From positions 1 to 64,000 of the forward strand of contig NZ_KB894655.1 in the NCBI RefSeq assembly GCF_000374585.1: a DNA stretch of 64,000 bases. The letters run 5' to 3'. Source of the DNA: Phocaeicola barnesiae DSM 18169 = JCM 13652 (lineage in GTDB: Bacteria; Bacteroidota; Bacteroidia; Bacteroidales; Bacteroidaceae). Position numbers and translations under genes: made by a program. Every line of letters begins with the position of its first letter. The first letter of the stretch is position 1. Below, in pieces: positions 8,195 to 17,410 of this stretch. The notes under the pieces are model-generated. The model saw only the letters and a program-made list of their open reading frames with translations, did not search any database and was not told the DNA's origin.

Positions 8195-9712
8195 ATGAAA
8201 ATATTAAGCTGCAAACAACAACGCGAAGCTGATGCCTATACCATCAGCCATGAATCCATACTATCCATCAACCTGATGGAAAAAGCGGCCAGCCTGATTA
8301 CTGACGCCATCTGCCGGCGTTGGGACAAAGCCCGCCGCATGATTGTCTTTGCCGGTGCCGGAAACAACGGCGGCGACGCCCTGGCTGTGGCCCGCATGCT
8401 GTTCCTGAAACATTATCCGGTGGAAGTGGTCTTCTTCAACGTGACCGGAAAAATCTCCGAAGAATGTCTTACCAACATCCGCCGGCTGAAAGAATGCGGT
8501 TTCGCCAACTTTACGGAAGTGAGCTCCCAGTTCGACCCGCCGAAACTGACGCGCAACGACATCGTGATAGACGGCCTCTTCGGAGCCGGACTGAACAAGC
8601 CTCTGAGCGGCGGCTTCGCAGCAGTCGTACAATATATCAACGCGTCGCAGTCGACCGTGGTCTCCATCGACACCCCCTCGGGACTGATGGGCGAAGACAA
8701 TACCTACAACGTACGCCAGAACATCATCCAGGCCGACCTGACCCTGACCATCCAGCTTCCGAAGCTGTCCTTCCTCTTCGCCGAGAACGAAGAATACGTG
8801 GGCGAATGGGAAGTGCTGGACATCGGCACCAGCCAGGAATTCATGAAGAACGTCACGACTCCCTACTACATCACCGAAGAGGCGGAAGTACGGAGCCTTA
8901 TCCGTCCCTATAAGAAATTCGCCCACAAGGGCATGCGCGGACACGGACTCCTCATCGCCGGTTCATACGGCATGGGTGGAGCCGCAGTCATGGCAGCCCA
9001 GGCCTGCATGCGCTCCGGTATCGGACGCCTGACCGTCCACACACCTATCTGCAACCACAACCTGGTTCAGACCCTGGTTCCGCAGGCCACGGTGGAAGAC
9101 GACCTGCACGAACGGTTCTTTGCCGAACCGACCGACCTGGACAACTACCAGGCCATAGCCATCGGTCCGGGACTGGGACAGGAGGAAATCACCGCCAAGA
9201 CCACCATCGAACAGCTGGACAGCTGCTATGTACCGACGGTACTGGACGCCGACGCCCTGAACAACCTCAGCGTATACCGGAACTTCCTGAACCGCGTCCC
9301 GAAACAAGCCATCCTGACCCCACACGTCAAGGAGCTGGAACGCCTGGTAGGCCGGTGCAGCAACAGCTACGAACGCCTGAGCAAGGCCAAGGAACTGTCT
9401 TCCTACCTGCAGTGCTACATCGTACTGAAAGGAGCATGGACTACCATCATTACACCGGAAGGAAACTGTTACTTCAATCCGACCGGCAATCCGGGCATGG
9501 CCACCGGAGGAAGCGGAGATGTGCTGACCGGTATCCTGCTGGCCCTGCTGGCCCAAGGCTATCCGCAGGAAGCAGCCTGCCGCCTGGGAGTCTATGTACA
9601 CGGACTGGCAGGCGACATCGCCCGCGAACGGCAGGGAGTCATCAGCATGAACGCCGCCGACATCATCGAGGCTCTGCCGGAAGCCTGGAAAAAACTAACC
9701 GAAACGAAATAA
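8195..9712 (+). CDS. nnr: Bifunctional NAD(P)H-hydrate epimerase / ADP-dependent dehydratase
   Basis: Repairs hydrated NADH and NADPH. 505 residues with two domains: an N-terminal YjeF epimerase (about 1-215, AGAGNNGGDALAVARML and DGLFGAGLNKPLSG) and a C-terminal ribokinase-like dehydratase (about 230-505, GSYGMGGAAVMAAQA, LTPHVKELERL and GGSGDVLTGILLALLAQGY). Length matches the fused bacterial form. It is divergent from hpt and followed after 10 bp by the DUF4831 gene, so both are probably on one transcript. Confidence 0.96.
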   Translation: MKILSCKQQREADAYTISHESILSINLMEKAASLITDAICRRWDKARRMIVFAGAGNNGGDALAVARMLFLKHYPVEVVFFNVTGKISEECLTNIRRLKECGFANFTEVSSQFDPPKLTRNDIVIDGLFGAGLNKPLSGGFAAVVQYINASQSTVVSIDTPSGLMGEDNTYNVRQNIIQADLTLTIQLPKLSFLFAENEEYVGEWEVLDIGTSQEFMKNVTTPYYITEEAEVRSLIRPYKKFAHKGMRGHGLLIAGSYGMGGAAVMAAQACMRSGIGRLTVHTPICNHNLVQTLVPQATVEDDLHERFFAEPTDLDNYQAIAIGPGLGQEEITAKTTIEQLDSCYVPTVLDADALNNLSVYRNFLNRVPKQAILTPHVKELERLVGRCSNSYERLSKAKELSSYLQCYIVLKGAWTTIITPEGNCYFNPTGNPGMATGGSGDVLTGILLALLAQGYPQEAACRLGVYVHGLAGDIARERQGVISMNAADIIEALPEAWKKLTETK

Positions 9713-9722
9713 ACCTCCGACC

Positions 9723-10757
9723 ATGAAGAAAGGAATCATCGCGCTAAGCCTGCTGGCAGCTACGGCCGCCACTTATGCCCAAGACCCCTACATACCGGGG
9801 AAAGGAGAAGGAATCGCTTATTTCCTTCCGAAAACGGCATTGGAAGTACGTGTCATCGCCACCAAAGTAACGTATCAGCCGGGAGAGTTCTGCCAATACG
9901 CCAACCGTTTCCTGCGCCTGAACAACGTAACCGCCCAACCGGAAACCTATTGGAAAATCAAACAGATAGAAGTATGTTCAGTGGGAGTACCCGATTCGAC
10001 CAAGGCCTATATCATGAAACTGAAGGACAAGGACCTGGCCTCGAACATGGAACTGACAGACGACGGCATCATCAAGGCCATCAACACCTCGGCCCCCGCC
10101 ACGGAAGAGACTCCCTACAAGCTGGAAAAACCCCAGCGGCATCCCAACGCCCGGAAATACCTGACGGAAGAAATCCTGATGGCCGGCTCCACCGCCAAGA
10201 TGGCTGAACTGACCGCCAGGGAAATCTTCAACATCCGCGAAAGCAAGAACCTGATTCTACGCGGGCAGGCCGAAAACATGCCGAAAGACGGCGCTTCCCT
10301 GCAACTGGTCATCGACAACCTGAACCAGCAGGAACAGGCCATGACGGAAATGTTTACCGGCATCAACGACCGTGAGGACCAGGTGTTCACCGTACGCCTG
10401 TCGCCGGAGGAAGGGCTGAAGGACCGGATTGCCTTCCGCTTCTCGGAAAAGCTGGGTATCCTGACCCCGGACGACCTGGCCGGAGAACCGATTTATGTGA
10501 ACCTGACCAGCAAAACCGCCCTGGGCACCCAGGAAGAAGGAAAAGGGAAACAGCCGAAAGGAGTCCTCTACAACATTCCAGGGAAAGCCAACGTCAGCGT
10601 CAGCTTCGAAGGAAAGACGGTTTTCGAAGAGGAACTGCCTGTCACCCAACTGGGGTACACAGAAGTCCTGACCGACGGGCTCTTCGACAAGAAGGTCAAC
10701 ACCCGCGTCGTCTTCAATCCGAATACCGGCGCCATCGTGAAGATAGACAAGGACTGA
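9723..10757 (+). CDS. DUF4831 family secreted protein
   Basis: 344 residues with a signal peptide ending at about ATYAQ (residues 1-19), then a soluble domain matching the Bacteroidales DUF4831 pattern: YFLPKTALEVRVIATKVTY, a middle region with ARKYLTEEILMAGS, and a C-terminal LPVTQLGYTEVL followed by TRVVFNPNTGAIVKID. Periplasmic or surface exposed; function unknown. It begins 10 bp after nnr, and a hairpin follows the stop. Family naming is from memory of the motif pattern. Confidence 0.75.
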   Translation: MKKGIIALSLLAATAATYAQDPYIPGKGEGIAYFLPKTALEVRVIATKVTYQPGEFCQYANRFLRLNNVTAQPETYWKIKQIEVCSVGVPDSTKAYIMKLKDKDLASNMELTDDGIIKAINTSAPATEETPYKLEKPQRHPNARKYLTEEILMAGSTAKMAELTAREIFNIRESKNLILRGQAENMPKDGASLQLVIDNLNQQEQAMTEMFTGINDREDQVFTVRLSPEEGLKDRIAFRFSEKLGILTPDDLAGEPIYVNLTSKTALGTQEEGKGKQPKGVLYNIPGKANVSVSFEGKTVFEEELPVTQLGYTEVLTDGLFDKKVNTRVVFNPNTGAIVKIDKD

Positions 10758-10775
10758 CAACAGTCCACCAGACAT

Positions 10776-10834
10776 AAAAAAGGCAGCCGCGCCACAGTCC
10801 GGGTAAAACCTGCTGTAGCACGGTTGCCTTTCTG
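10776..10834. terminator. Terminator between convergent DUF4831 and MFS genes
   Basis: Outer arms AAGGCAGCCG (10780-10789) and CGGTTGCCTT (10821-10830) flank an inner ACAG...CTGT pairing, with an A run on the left and T's on the right. A second GC-rich hairpin follows at about 10842-10872. Confidence 0.6.
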
Positions 10835-10884
10835 ATATACAGCCACCGGCCGGTTCCGCCGGCCGCCGGCTGTGTACCGTCGGT

Positions 10885-12459
10885 TTATTTCTTCATGTTC
10901 GCCTCTTCCAGGCCGTAGTGCTTCTTGGCATCTTCCTGACGAAGCATCAGGGAAATGAGGATGGCACAAGCGCCGAACAGGGCAAAGATGGTCATCGGTA
11001 CGGTGTAATTATAGCCTGTCACCACACCGGCTTCATTGTATTGGGTAGCAAAATCGTTGATAACCCATCCTATCAGCAGCGGAACCATGGCCAGACCGAT
11101 GTTCTGGATGTAGAAGATGATGGCATAGGCCGAACCCAGCTGCTTCATCGGGATAATCTTCGGAACGGAAGGCCACATGGCGCTCGGTACAAGTGAAAAG
11201 GCAATACCCAGGATTACCATCACTACCACCGCAAACCACCAATAGTTCATCACCGGCAAGGCGAAGAGCACGTGTACCACCGTCAGCATGACCGAACCGA
11301 TAATCATCAGGGTAGCTCCCCGACCGATACGGTCGTACAGGGTTCCGAAGACAGGGGTCAACAGGATGGTACCGAAAGGCAAGAGGGCCGGAATAAGCCC
11401 GGCAAAAGATTCCGGTACGTTATATTTGAAAATCATCAGCTTGGTAGCGAATTTCAGGAAAGGGAACACCCCGGCATAGAACATCAGGCACAACAGGGTA
11501 ATCAGCCAGAAACCTTTGCTGCAGAAAATCAGCTTCAGGTCCGACATCTTGAAACCTTCTTCCTCGGCAGTTTCGCCGGCCTCCTGACGGGCAGCCTGTA
11601 CGGAAGCGTCTTCCTTCTTGTCCATCACACAATATACCAGATAGCACAAGAAACCGATACACAAGGTAATGGCACCGAAAAGTACCGGATAGGAAACCTC
11701 GCCCATCATCCGGGCCACCGGCAGACTGACGCCCAGCGCTACAGCCGTTCCGATACGGGCCATCGCCACCTGAAGTCCCATGGCCAAAGCCAGTTCCTTA
11801 CCGGCAAACCATTTGACAATGACCTTCGATACGGTAATACCACTGATTTCGCAGCCGACACCGAAAATGGAGAAGCCCAACGAAGCCACGACAACCTGCA
11901 GGTTCATACCCAGGAAAGTGGCATCGCCGAAGTCGCTGGCCAGCGCATACCATTTGATCAGCGCACCGGCAAACATCAGTCCGGAAGACAGGATACCGGT
12001 AAAACGGATACCCATCTTATCCAGAATCAGACCGCCGAAGAACAGCATCAGCAGAAAAACATTGATGTAACCATAGGAGCCGGAGAAGAATCCGTATTCC
12101 GTACTGGACCATCCTTCGCCCGAAGCAATGGTAGCCACCGTCTTCTCTACCACCTGCTGATTACCATCCACACAATCCAGGTATTGTACCTGGAGCCCTT
12201 TCTCCAGACTTTCTACCGTCAGCGAAGGCGAAGCCTCATCGGCAGCCAGCAGTTCCATCTTGGCCAACAACGAATCGGTAGGCATGGATGTATCGTCAGT
12301 AAAATGGGCCACACTTCCCCGGGTAGTCAGCAAATTTTCCAGCGGAGACATGACGTCCGTCAGGAAATAACCGCACATCATTGTAAAGGAAACAATGATG
12401 AGCGCCGTCCAGCGAGCGGCCTTCGAGTCACTCAATTTTTTCTGAATCTGTTCTTTCAT
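10885..12459 (-). CDS. Major facilitator superfamily transporter
   Basis: 524 residues with about 12 hydrophobic segments; the inner-membrane location is clear. The first membrane segment (about 17-36) is followed by an unusually long extracytoplasmic loop of roughly 90 polar residues before the second. The central loop (DKKEDASVQAARQEAGETAEEEG) is charged, as in MFS proteins. LYDRIGRGATLMIIG matches the second-half MFS motif between segments. Substrate cannot be read from sequence; nitrate/hexose-phosphate-type relatives are possible. Monocistronic, with a -7 box at 12495. Confidence 0.85.
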   Translation of the reverse strand: MKEQIQKKLSDSKAARWTALIIVSFTMMCGYFLTDVMSPLENLLTTRGSVAHFTDDTSMPTDSLLAKMELLAADEASPSLTVESLEKGLQVQYLDCVDGNQQVVEKTVATIASGEGWSSTEYGFFSGSYGYINVFLLMLFFGGLILDKMGIRFTGILSSGLMFAGALIKWYALASDFGDATFLGMNLQVVVASLGFSIFGVGCEISGITVSKVIVKWFAGKELALAMGLQVAMARIGTAVALGVSLPVARMMGEVSYPVLFGAITLCIGFLCYLVYCVMDKKEDASVQAARQEAGETAEEEGFKMSDLKLIFCSKGFWLITLLCLMFYAGVFPFLKFATKLMIFKYNVPESFAGLIPALLPFGTILLTPVFGTLYDRIGRGATLMIIGSVMLTVVHVLFALPVMNYWWFAVVVMVILGIAFSLVPSAMWPSVPKIIPMKQLGSAYAIIFYIQNIGLAMVPLLIGWVINDFATQYNEAGVVTGYNYTVPMTIFALFGACAILISLMLRQEDAKKHYGLEEANMKK

Positions 12460-12494
12460 TTTATACTAATTTAGATTAAATATTCAAAACCGCG

Positions 12495-12503
12495 TCAAAG
12501 ATA
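12495..12503 (-). promoter_or_regulatory. Promoter -7 box of the MFS transporter
   Basis: Minus-strand TATCTTTGA 36 bp before the start codon. Confidence 0.5.
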
Positions 12504-12547
12504 CGTTTTTTTATTGGCTTTTTATTTTCATAGCTCAAAATATATAC

Positions 12548-12556
12548 TAATTTTGT
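12548..12556 (+). promoter_or_regulatory. Promoter -7 box of the DUF3332 lipoprotein gene
   Basis: TAATTTTGT 57 bp before the start codon, divergent from the MFS promoter. Confidence 0.5.
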
Positions 12557-12612
12557 GACAAAATGAAAAATAAGACAAGACCTAATCAATTCAGACAAAA
12601 AAACACCAGACC

Positions 12613-13161
12613 ATGAAAAAGACAAAATTAAGAATCGTTACCGCACTGGTGGGAGGAAGCCTGCTGTTCTCCTCGTGCATCGGCTCATTCGGACTCTGGT
12701 CGAACCTGAAAGACTGGAACCAGGGCATCGGGAATAAGTTCGTCAATGAAGTAGTTTTTCTGGCATTTCACATCGTACCGGTATATGAAGTTGCTTACCT
12801 GGCAGACATCCTGGTACTGAACTCCATCGAATTCTGGTCGGGCTCGAACCCTGTAGCCGAACTGGGGTCCATCCGTACGATACACGGTGAAAAGGGCACC
12901 TACGCCATCCGCACCAATGAAGACGGTTACACCATCACGAAAGAAGGCGATGAAGGAAAAGAACTGAACCTGGTGTACAACGCAGAAAAGCGGACCTGGA
13001 ATGCCGAAGCGGAAGGACAAAGCTTCGAACTCATCCGCATGAACGAAGACGGGACCATCAGCTACCAGCAACCGGACGGTTCCCTGAAAACCATCGTGCC
13101 GAACGCACAGGAAGTAGCCATTGCCCGCACACAGAGCGGAGAATCTCCTTTCCTCCGGTAA
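12613..13161 (+). CDS. DUF3332 family lipoprotein
   Basis: 182 residues. The N-terminus is a lipoprotein signal (hydrophobic 8-19, lipobox LLFSSC with Cys22), followed by SFGLWSNLKDWNQGIGNKFVNE, characteristic of DUF3332, a membrane-apposed hydrophobic stretch, and a C-terminal soluble part. Function unknown; envelope associated. Own promoter and a clear terminator at 13191-13229. Confidence 0.8.
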   Translation: MKKTKLRIVTALVGGSLLFSSCIGSFGLWSNLKDWNQGIGNKFVNEVVFLAFHIVPVYEVAYLADILVLNSIEFWSGSNPVAELGSIRTIHGEKGTYAIRTNEDGYTITKEGDEGKELNLVYNAEKRTWNAEAEGQSFELIRMNEDGTISYQQPDGSLKTIVPNAQEVAIARTQSGESPFLR

Positions 13162-13190
13162 GGACTTCCTACAGACATCAACCATATTCC

Positions 13191-13229
13191 AAACCGTTCC
13201 AGCCTGAAACCTGGGACGGTTTTTCTTTT
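13191..13229 (+). terminator. Rho-independent terminator of the DUF3332 gene
   Basis: Arms 13191-13202 and 13211-13222 (AAACCGTTCCAG / CTGGGACGGTTT, one wobble) followed by TTTTCTTTT. Confidence 0.85.
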
Positions 13230-13418
13230 GCCGCCCCGGGAAGGGCTTTCCCGGAAGCCCCCTGCCTTCACCGTGAAACATCAGCCTTCACCGCAACTCT
13301 TTGTTCCACAGCGCGCCGGAGGCGATGTGAAAGCGTGAAGCCTTTATCCGGAAAACTTTCTGTAACAGCTATTCCCCACGTTTCACCAGACCGGGACGGG
13401 ACTCCCGGCCACAGGGCA
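13230..13418. repeat. Non-coding stretch with paired 10-bp direct repeats
   Basis: Between two terminators. Holds GCCTTCACCG twice, at 13264-13273 and 13284-13293, exactly 20 bp apart, with a TTCACCGTGAA palindrome inside, and a partly inverted relative GTGAAAGCGTGAAGCC at about 13328-13343. A GC-rich hairpin CCGGGAA...TTTCCCGG is at about 13238-13256. No reading frame with a recognisable product. Confidence 0.4.
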
Positions 13419-13451
13419 TAAAAAAGAGGCTGCCCCGAACGAGGCAGCCTC
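13419..13451 (-). terminator. Rho-independent terminator of fba
   Basis: Minus strand: GAGGCTGCC (13443-13451 complement) and GGCAGCCTC arms, 8-base loop, then TTTTTTATG. A classic terminator 30 bp after the fba stop. Confidence 0.9.
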
Positions 13452-13480
13452 CGCTTATCTTTCAGAATCTGTACGGCAGA

Positions 13481-14488
13481 TTAGCACTGAGCCAATTTGT
13501 TTTCAGAGCCCAAAACGTTGATGATTTTGTGCTTGTACAGTTTTTCCATGTTGTCACGAGCCGGGCCCAGATACTTACGTGGGTCGAATTCAGCCGGTTT
13601 TTCAGCGAATACCTTACGGATAGCTGCAGTCATAGCCAGACGAGAGTCTGAGTCGATGTTGATCTTGCAAACAGCAGATTTAGCAGCCTTACGCAACTGT
13701 TCTTCCGGAATACCGATAGCAGCTTCCAGCTTACCACCGAACTTGTTGATAGTATCAACTTCTTCCTGAGGAACTGAAGAAGATCCGTGCAATACGATAG
13801 GGAATCCCGGCAATTTTTCCATTACAGCGTCCAATACAGCGAATTCCAATGGAGGAGGAACCAGACGACCTGTAGCCGGATCAACGTGGCACTGTTCCGG
13901 TTTGAACTTGTATGCACCGTGAGAAGTACCGATTGAGATAGCCAAAGAGTCGCAACCTGTACGAGTAGCGAAGTCGATTACTTCTTCCGGATTAGTATAA
14001 GTGTGGTGTTCTGCACTAACTTCATCTTCTACACCAGCCAATACGCCCAATTCACCTTCTACAGTTACATCGAACTGATGAGCGTAGTCAACTACCTTCT
14101 TAGTCAAAGCTACGTTTTCTTCGTAAGGCAGGTGAGAACCGTCGATCATTACTGAAGAGAAGCCCATGTCGATACAAGACTTACACAATTCGAATGAATC
14201 TCCGTGATCAAGGTGCAGAACGATTTCCGGATGAGCGCAGCCCAATTCCTTGGCATATTCTACAGCACCTTCGGCCATGTAACGCAACAGAGTCTGGTTT
14301 GCATAGTTACGGGCACCTTTAGAAACCTGCAGGATAACCGGCGATTTAGTTTCTACAGCAGCCTTAATGATAGCCTGCAACTGTTCCATGTTATTGAAGT
14401 TGAAAGCCGGAATAGCATAACCACCTTTGATAGCTCTAGCAAACATATCTCTTGTGTTCACCAAGCCTAATTCTTTGTAATTAACCAT
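13481..14488 (-). CDS. fba: Class II fructose-1,6-bisphosphate aldolase
   Basis: Cleaves fructose 1,6-bisphosphate to DHAP and glyceraldehyde 3-phosphate in glycolysis. 335 residues; the zinc-site region LHLDHGDS is followed by MIDGSHLPYEENV, ISIGTSHGAYKF and VLHGSSSVPQEE, all class II aldolase motifs. Low-degeneracy codon use (frequent GGT, CGT, AAC) fits high expression. Monocistronic, with promoter at 14528-14536 and a strong terminator. Confidence 0.97.
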   Translation of the reverse strand: MVNYKELGLVNTRDMFARAIKGGYAIPAFNFNNMEQLQAIIKAAVETKSPVILQVSKGARNYANQTLLRYMAEGAVEYAKELGCAHPEIVLHLDHGDSFELCKSCIDMGFSSVMIDGSHLPYEENVALTKKVVDYAHQFDVTVEGELGVLAGVEDEVSAEHHTYTNPEEVIDFATRTGCDSLAISIGTSHGAYKFKPEQCHVDPATGRLVPPPLEFAVLDAVMEKLPGFPIVLHGSSSVPQEEVDTINKFGGKLEAAIGIPEEQLRKAAKSAVCKINIDSDSRLAMTAAIRKVFAEKPAEFDPRKYLGPARDNMEKLYKHKIINVLGSENKLAQC

Positions 14489-14527
14489 TGTTGTAAAATT
14501 TATTATAGTTAGTAATTAAATTCTTAT

Positions 14528-14536
14528 GCAAAAGTA
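14528..14536 (-). promoter_or_regulatory. Promoter -7 box of fba
   Basis: Minus-strand TACTTTTGC, 40 bp upstream of the start codon. Confidence 0.6.
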
Positions 14537-14768
14537 GCAATAATTGTGAGAACTTCCTATCTGCTTCCGAAAAAAAATAATACCGGAAAGGGTACAGCCG
14601 ACAAATAGCGGAGTACAGCCGCCCCCGACCAGGCAGATGCAATGTGGATATTACAAAAGGGCATCCGTTTTTCATGGTCTCCCCTTACCTTTATCTAATA
14701 TAAAAAGCCACGAACCGTCTGTATCATAAAAAATTATTGTTTTTCTTTTCAGTTTCAAATAAAAGGCG

Positions 14769-14777
14769 TATCTTTGC
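14769..14777 (+). promoter_or_regulatory. Promoter -7 box of rpmE2
   Basis: TATCTTTGC, implying a leader of about 70 nt before the ATG at 14854. The leader has a weak ATTGG...CCAAT pairing but no leader structure that I can name. Confidence 0.6.
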
Positions 14778-14853
14778 AACCCGAAACAGACCATTACACA
14801 CGATTGGTGTTACCAGATATTGCCAATAATAACAATAAAAGTATATACTAAAC

Positions 14854-15108
14854 ATGAAAAAAGGTATTCATCCTGAAAACTACCGTCCGGTAGTATTTAA
14901 AGACATGTCAAACGGTGACATGTTCCTGTCTCGTTCAACTTGTGCTACTAAAGACACAATCGAATTCGAAGGCGAAACTTATCCGTTGGTAAAGCTGGAA
15001 ATCTCTAGCAGCTCTCACCCGTTCTACACTGGTAAATCTAAGCTGGTCGATACAGCTGGACGTGTAGATAAGTTCATGAGCCGTTACGGTAACCGTCTGA
15101 AAAAGTAA
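14854..15108 (+). CDS. rpmE2: 50S ribosomal protein L31, type B
   Basis: 84 residues: [20 protein letters not shown] start, [20 protein letters not shown] and [12 protein letters not shown]. The length and the absence of the CxxC zinc ribbon of type A L31 mark the zinc-independent type B form. Only one Cys is present (near residue 31). Strong codon bias; single-gene unit with its own promoter and terminator. Confidence 0.97.
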   Translation: MKKGIHPENYRPVVFKDMSNGDMFLSRSTCATKDTIEFEGETYPLVKLEISSSSHPFYTGKSKLVDTAGRVDKFMSRYGNRLKK

Positions 15109-15130
15109 TTTTACCCGCAAAGTAAAAATA

Positions 15131-15170
15131 AAAGCGAGCGTTTTCTGCAGGAGACGCTCGCTTTTGTTTT
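15131..15170. terminator. Bidirectional terminator between rpmE2 and recG
   Basis: Perfect 10-bp arms AAAGCGAGCG (15131-15140) and CGCTCGCTTT (15155-15164), T-rich on the right and A-rich on the left, so it can serve both convergent genes. Confidence 0.9.
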
Positions 15171-15213
15171 GTCTGCAGGCCTGGTGCCCGATTGGCCAGA
15201 AACGGCCGGCCAT

Positions 15214-17313
15214 CTAGGAAATGACCGCCCAGTTGACATGCTTTTTCCGGAGCTCCTTCAGCTGTTGCCATACCACGGCATTCTCCGGCTTGACGCCATC
15301 CGGGTCGTCATCCAGTAGCCGCTCGGCTATTTTACGCACGTATTGAAGCAACTGACCATCGCGGGCAATATCGGCAATCTTCAGGTCAAAGGCCACTCCG
15401 CTCTGCTGGGTTCCTTCCAGATCGCCGGGCCCCCGCAGCTTCAGATCGGCCTCCGCTATCTCGAAACCGTCATTGGTCTGTACCATGATTTCAATGCGCT
15501 TCCGGGTATCCTCGGTCAACTTATACCCAGTCACCAGCATGCAATAGGACTGGTCGGCTCCCCGACCGACACGTCCCCGCAACTGATGCAACTGCGACAA
15601 TCCGAAGCGTTCGGCATTCTCGATGACCATGACCGAGGCATTAGGGACATTCACTCCCACCTCGATAACCGTCGTCGCCACCATAATCTGGGTTTCATTG
15701 CGCAAGAAACGTTGCATTTCCGCGTCTTTCTCGGCCGGCTTCATCTTGCCATGCACCTTGCTGACCTTGTATTCCGGGAACGCCTCGCAAATATGCAGGT
15801 AACCTTCTTCCAGGTTCTTGATGTCCATCTTCTCGCTTTCCTGAATAAGGGGATAGACAATATACACCTGACGTCCCTCCTGTATCTGCTTCCGGATAAA
15901 GGCATAAAGGGAGGCACGGCGGTTATCGAACTGATGAACGGTCTGAATCGGTTTGCGTCCGGGAGGAAGCTCGTCGATGACCGAGACATCCAAATCGCCA
16001 TACAGGGTCATGGCTAACGTACGGGGAATCGGCGTAGCCGTCATGACCAGCACATGGGGCGGGCAAGTATTCTTTGCCCATAACTTGGCACGCTGGGCCA
16101 CCCCGAAGCGGTGCTGCTCGTCAATGACCACGAGTCCCAGCGAAGCAAAGTTCACCGTATCTTCTATCACCGCGTGTGTACCGATCAGGATGTGTACCTC
16201 GCCGGTCAACAGGCCTTTCAGGACGGCTTCCCGGCGTTTCCCCTTCACGGTTCCCGTAAGCAGCTCCACCCGGACATCCATCCCTTCCAGGAAATGACGG
16301 ACAGTTTCATAATGCTGGGTAGCCAGAATCTCGGTCGGGGCCATCATGCATGCCTGGTAACCGTTGTCCAAGGCTATCAGCATGGTCATCAGCGCGACCA
16401 AGGTCTTGCCACTCCCCACATCGCCTTGCAACAGGCGGTTCATCTGACGTCCGCTTCCCATATCCCGGCGCATCTCTTTGACGACGCGTTTCTGGGCTCC
16501 TGTCAGCTGGAAAGGAAGATGCTTGGAATAAAAGGTATTGAATATCTCGCCTACCCGGCTGAACACCAGCCCCTTGAATTTATTCCGCCGCTCTTTGGTG
16601 TAACGCAGGATATTCAACTGAACATAAAACAGTTCTTCGAACTTCAGCCGGTACTGCGCCTGCCGAAGCTGTTCCGGATTCTGCGGAAAATGGATGTAAT
16701 AGAGCGCCTGGGTAAGCGGCATCAACCGGTACTTCTCCACCAGCGAAGGGCTAAGGGTCTCTTCCAGCACTTCATGCTGCAGCGCCCCGAACAGGTTCTT
16801 CATCAGCTTCGTCAAGGCATTAGAGTGCAGGTTGCTCCGCTTCATCCGTTCCGTCGTATTGTAATACGGCTGCAGGCCCATGGCAGAAAGCGTCAGTTCC
16901 GCCGCCGGGTCAATATCCGGATGGGCGATGTTGATGCGTCCGTTGAATACAGTCGGCTTTCCGAAAACGATGTATTCCTCGTTGGCCTTATACTTTCCGG
17001 TTATGAACTTCAAGCCTTGGAACCAGACCAGGTCCACGACACCGGTACCGTCGGAGAAATGACCGACCAGCCTCCGCTGCCGCCCCTCTCCCAACGTCTC
17101 GAAGCTCAGGACCTTTCCCCGCAACTGGATGTATGGCATGTTCCCGTCGATTTCACGGATGAGATACACCCGGCTTCTGTCTACGTACTTGTAAGGGAAA
17201 TAATACAACAAGTCCTTGAAGGAATAGATTTCCAACTCCTTGTTCAGGATAGCCGCACGTTGCGGTCCTACCCCCTGCAGATACTTGATGTCTCGTGTAG
17301 TCAAATCGAACAT
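15214..17313 (-). CDS. recG: ATP-dependent DNA helicase RecG
   Basis: Branch-migrating helicase for stalled forks and Holliday junctions. 699 residues: N-terminal wedge/OB domain (about 1-230), helicase motif I GDVGSGKT, DEQH box (VIDEQHRFG), TATPIPRTLA, motif VI QLRGRVGRG, and a C-terminal TRCF-like part (RGPGDLEGTQQSG). Length is normal. It faces rpmE2; upstream (98 bp) is ispD in the same direction. Confidence 0.97.
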   Translation of the reverse strand: MFDLTTRDIKYLQGVGPQRAAILNKELEIYSFKDLLYYFPYKYVDRSRVYLIREIDGNMPYIQLRGKVLSFETLGEGRQRRLVGHFSDGTGVVDLVWFQGLKFITGKYKANEEYIVFGKPTVFNGRINIAHPDIDPAAELTLSAMGLQPYYNTTERMKRSNLHSNALTKLMKNLFGALQHEVLEETLSPSLVEKYRLMPLTQALYYIHFPQNPEQLRQAQYRLKFEELFYVQLNILRYTKERRNKFKGLVFSRVGEIFNTFYSKHLPFQLTGAQKRVVKEMRRDMGSGRQMNRLLQGDVGSGKTLVALMTMLIALDNGYQACMMAPTEILATQHYETVRHFLEGMDVRVELLTGTVKGKRREAVLKGLLTGEVHILIGTHAVIEDTVNFASLGLVVIDEQHRFGVAQRAKLWAKNTCPPHVLVMTATPIPRTLAMTLYGDLDVSVIDELPPGRKPIQTVHQFDNRRASLYAFIRKQIQEGRQVYIVYPLIQESEKMDIKNLEEGYLHICEAFPEYKVSKVHGKMKPAEKDAEMQRFLRNETQIMVATTVIEVGVNVPNASVMVIENAERFGLSQLHQLRGRVGRGADQSYCMLVTGYKLTEDTRKRIEIMVQTNDGFEIAEADLKLRGPGDLEGTQQSGVAFDLKIADIARDGQLLQYVRKIAERLLDDDPDGVKPENAVVWQQLKELRKKHVNWAVIS

Positions 17314-17410
17314 ATCCCTTCCATGAATTTTCCAATAGGTTTATAACAGATGCAGAAAACGTGTCGTCCGACGGGAGTTCCGCCTCGACGACACGTTCTG
17401 TATAGCTTGA

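Noticed and set aside
11272-12474. 400-residue frame antisense to the MFS gene
   Set aside because: Rich in Gln/His as expected from reversed membrane-protein codons; no start signals or family.
16111-17346. 411-residue frame antisense to recG
   Set aside because: RecG is intact on the minus strand with all helicase motifs, so this is a shadow.
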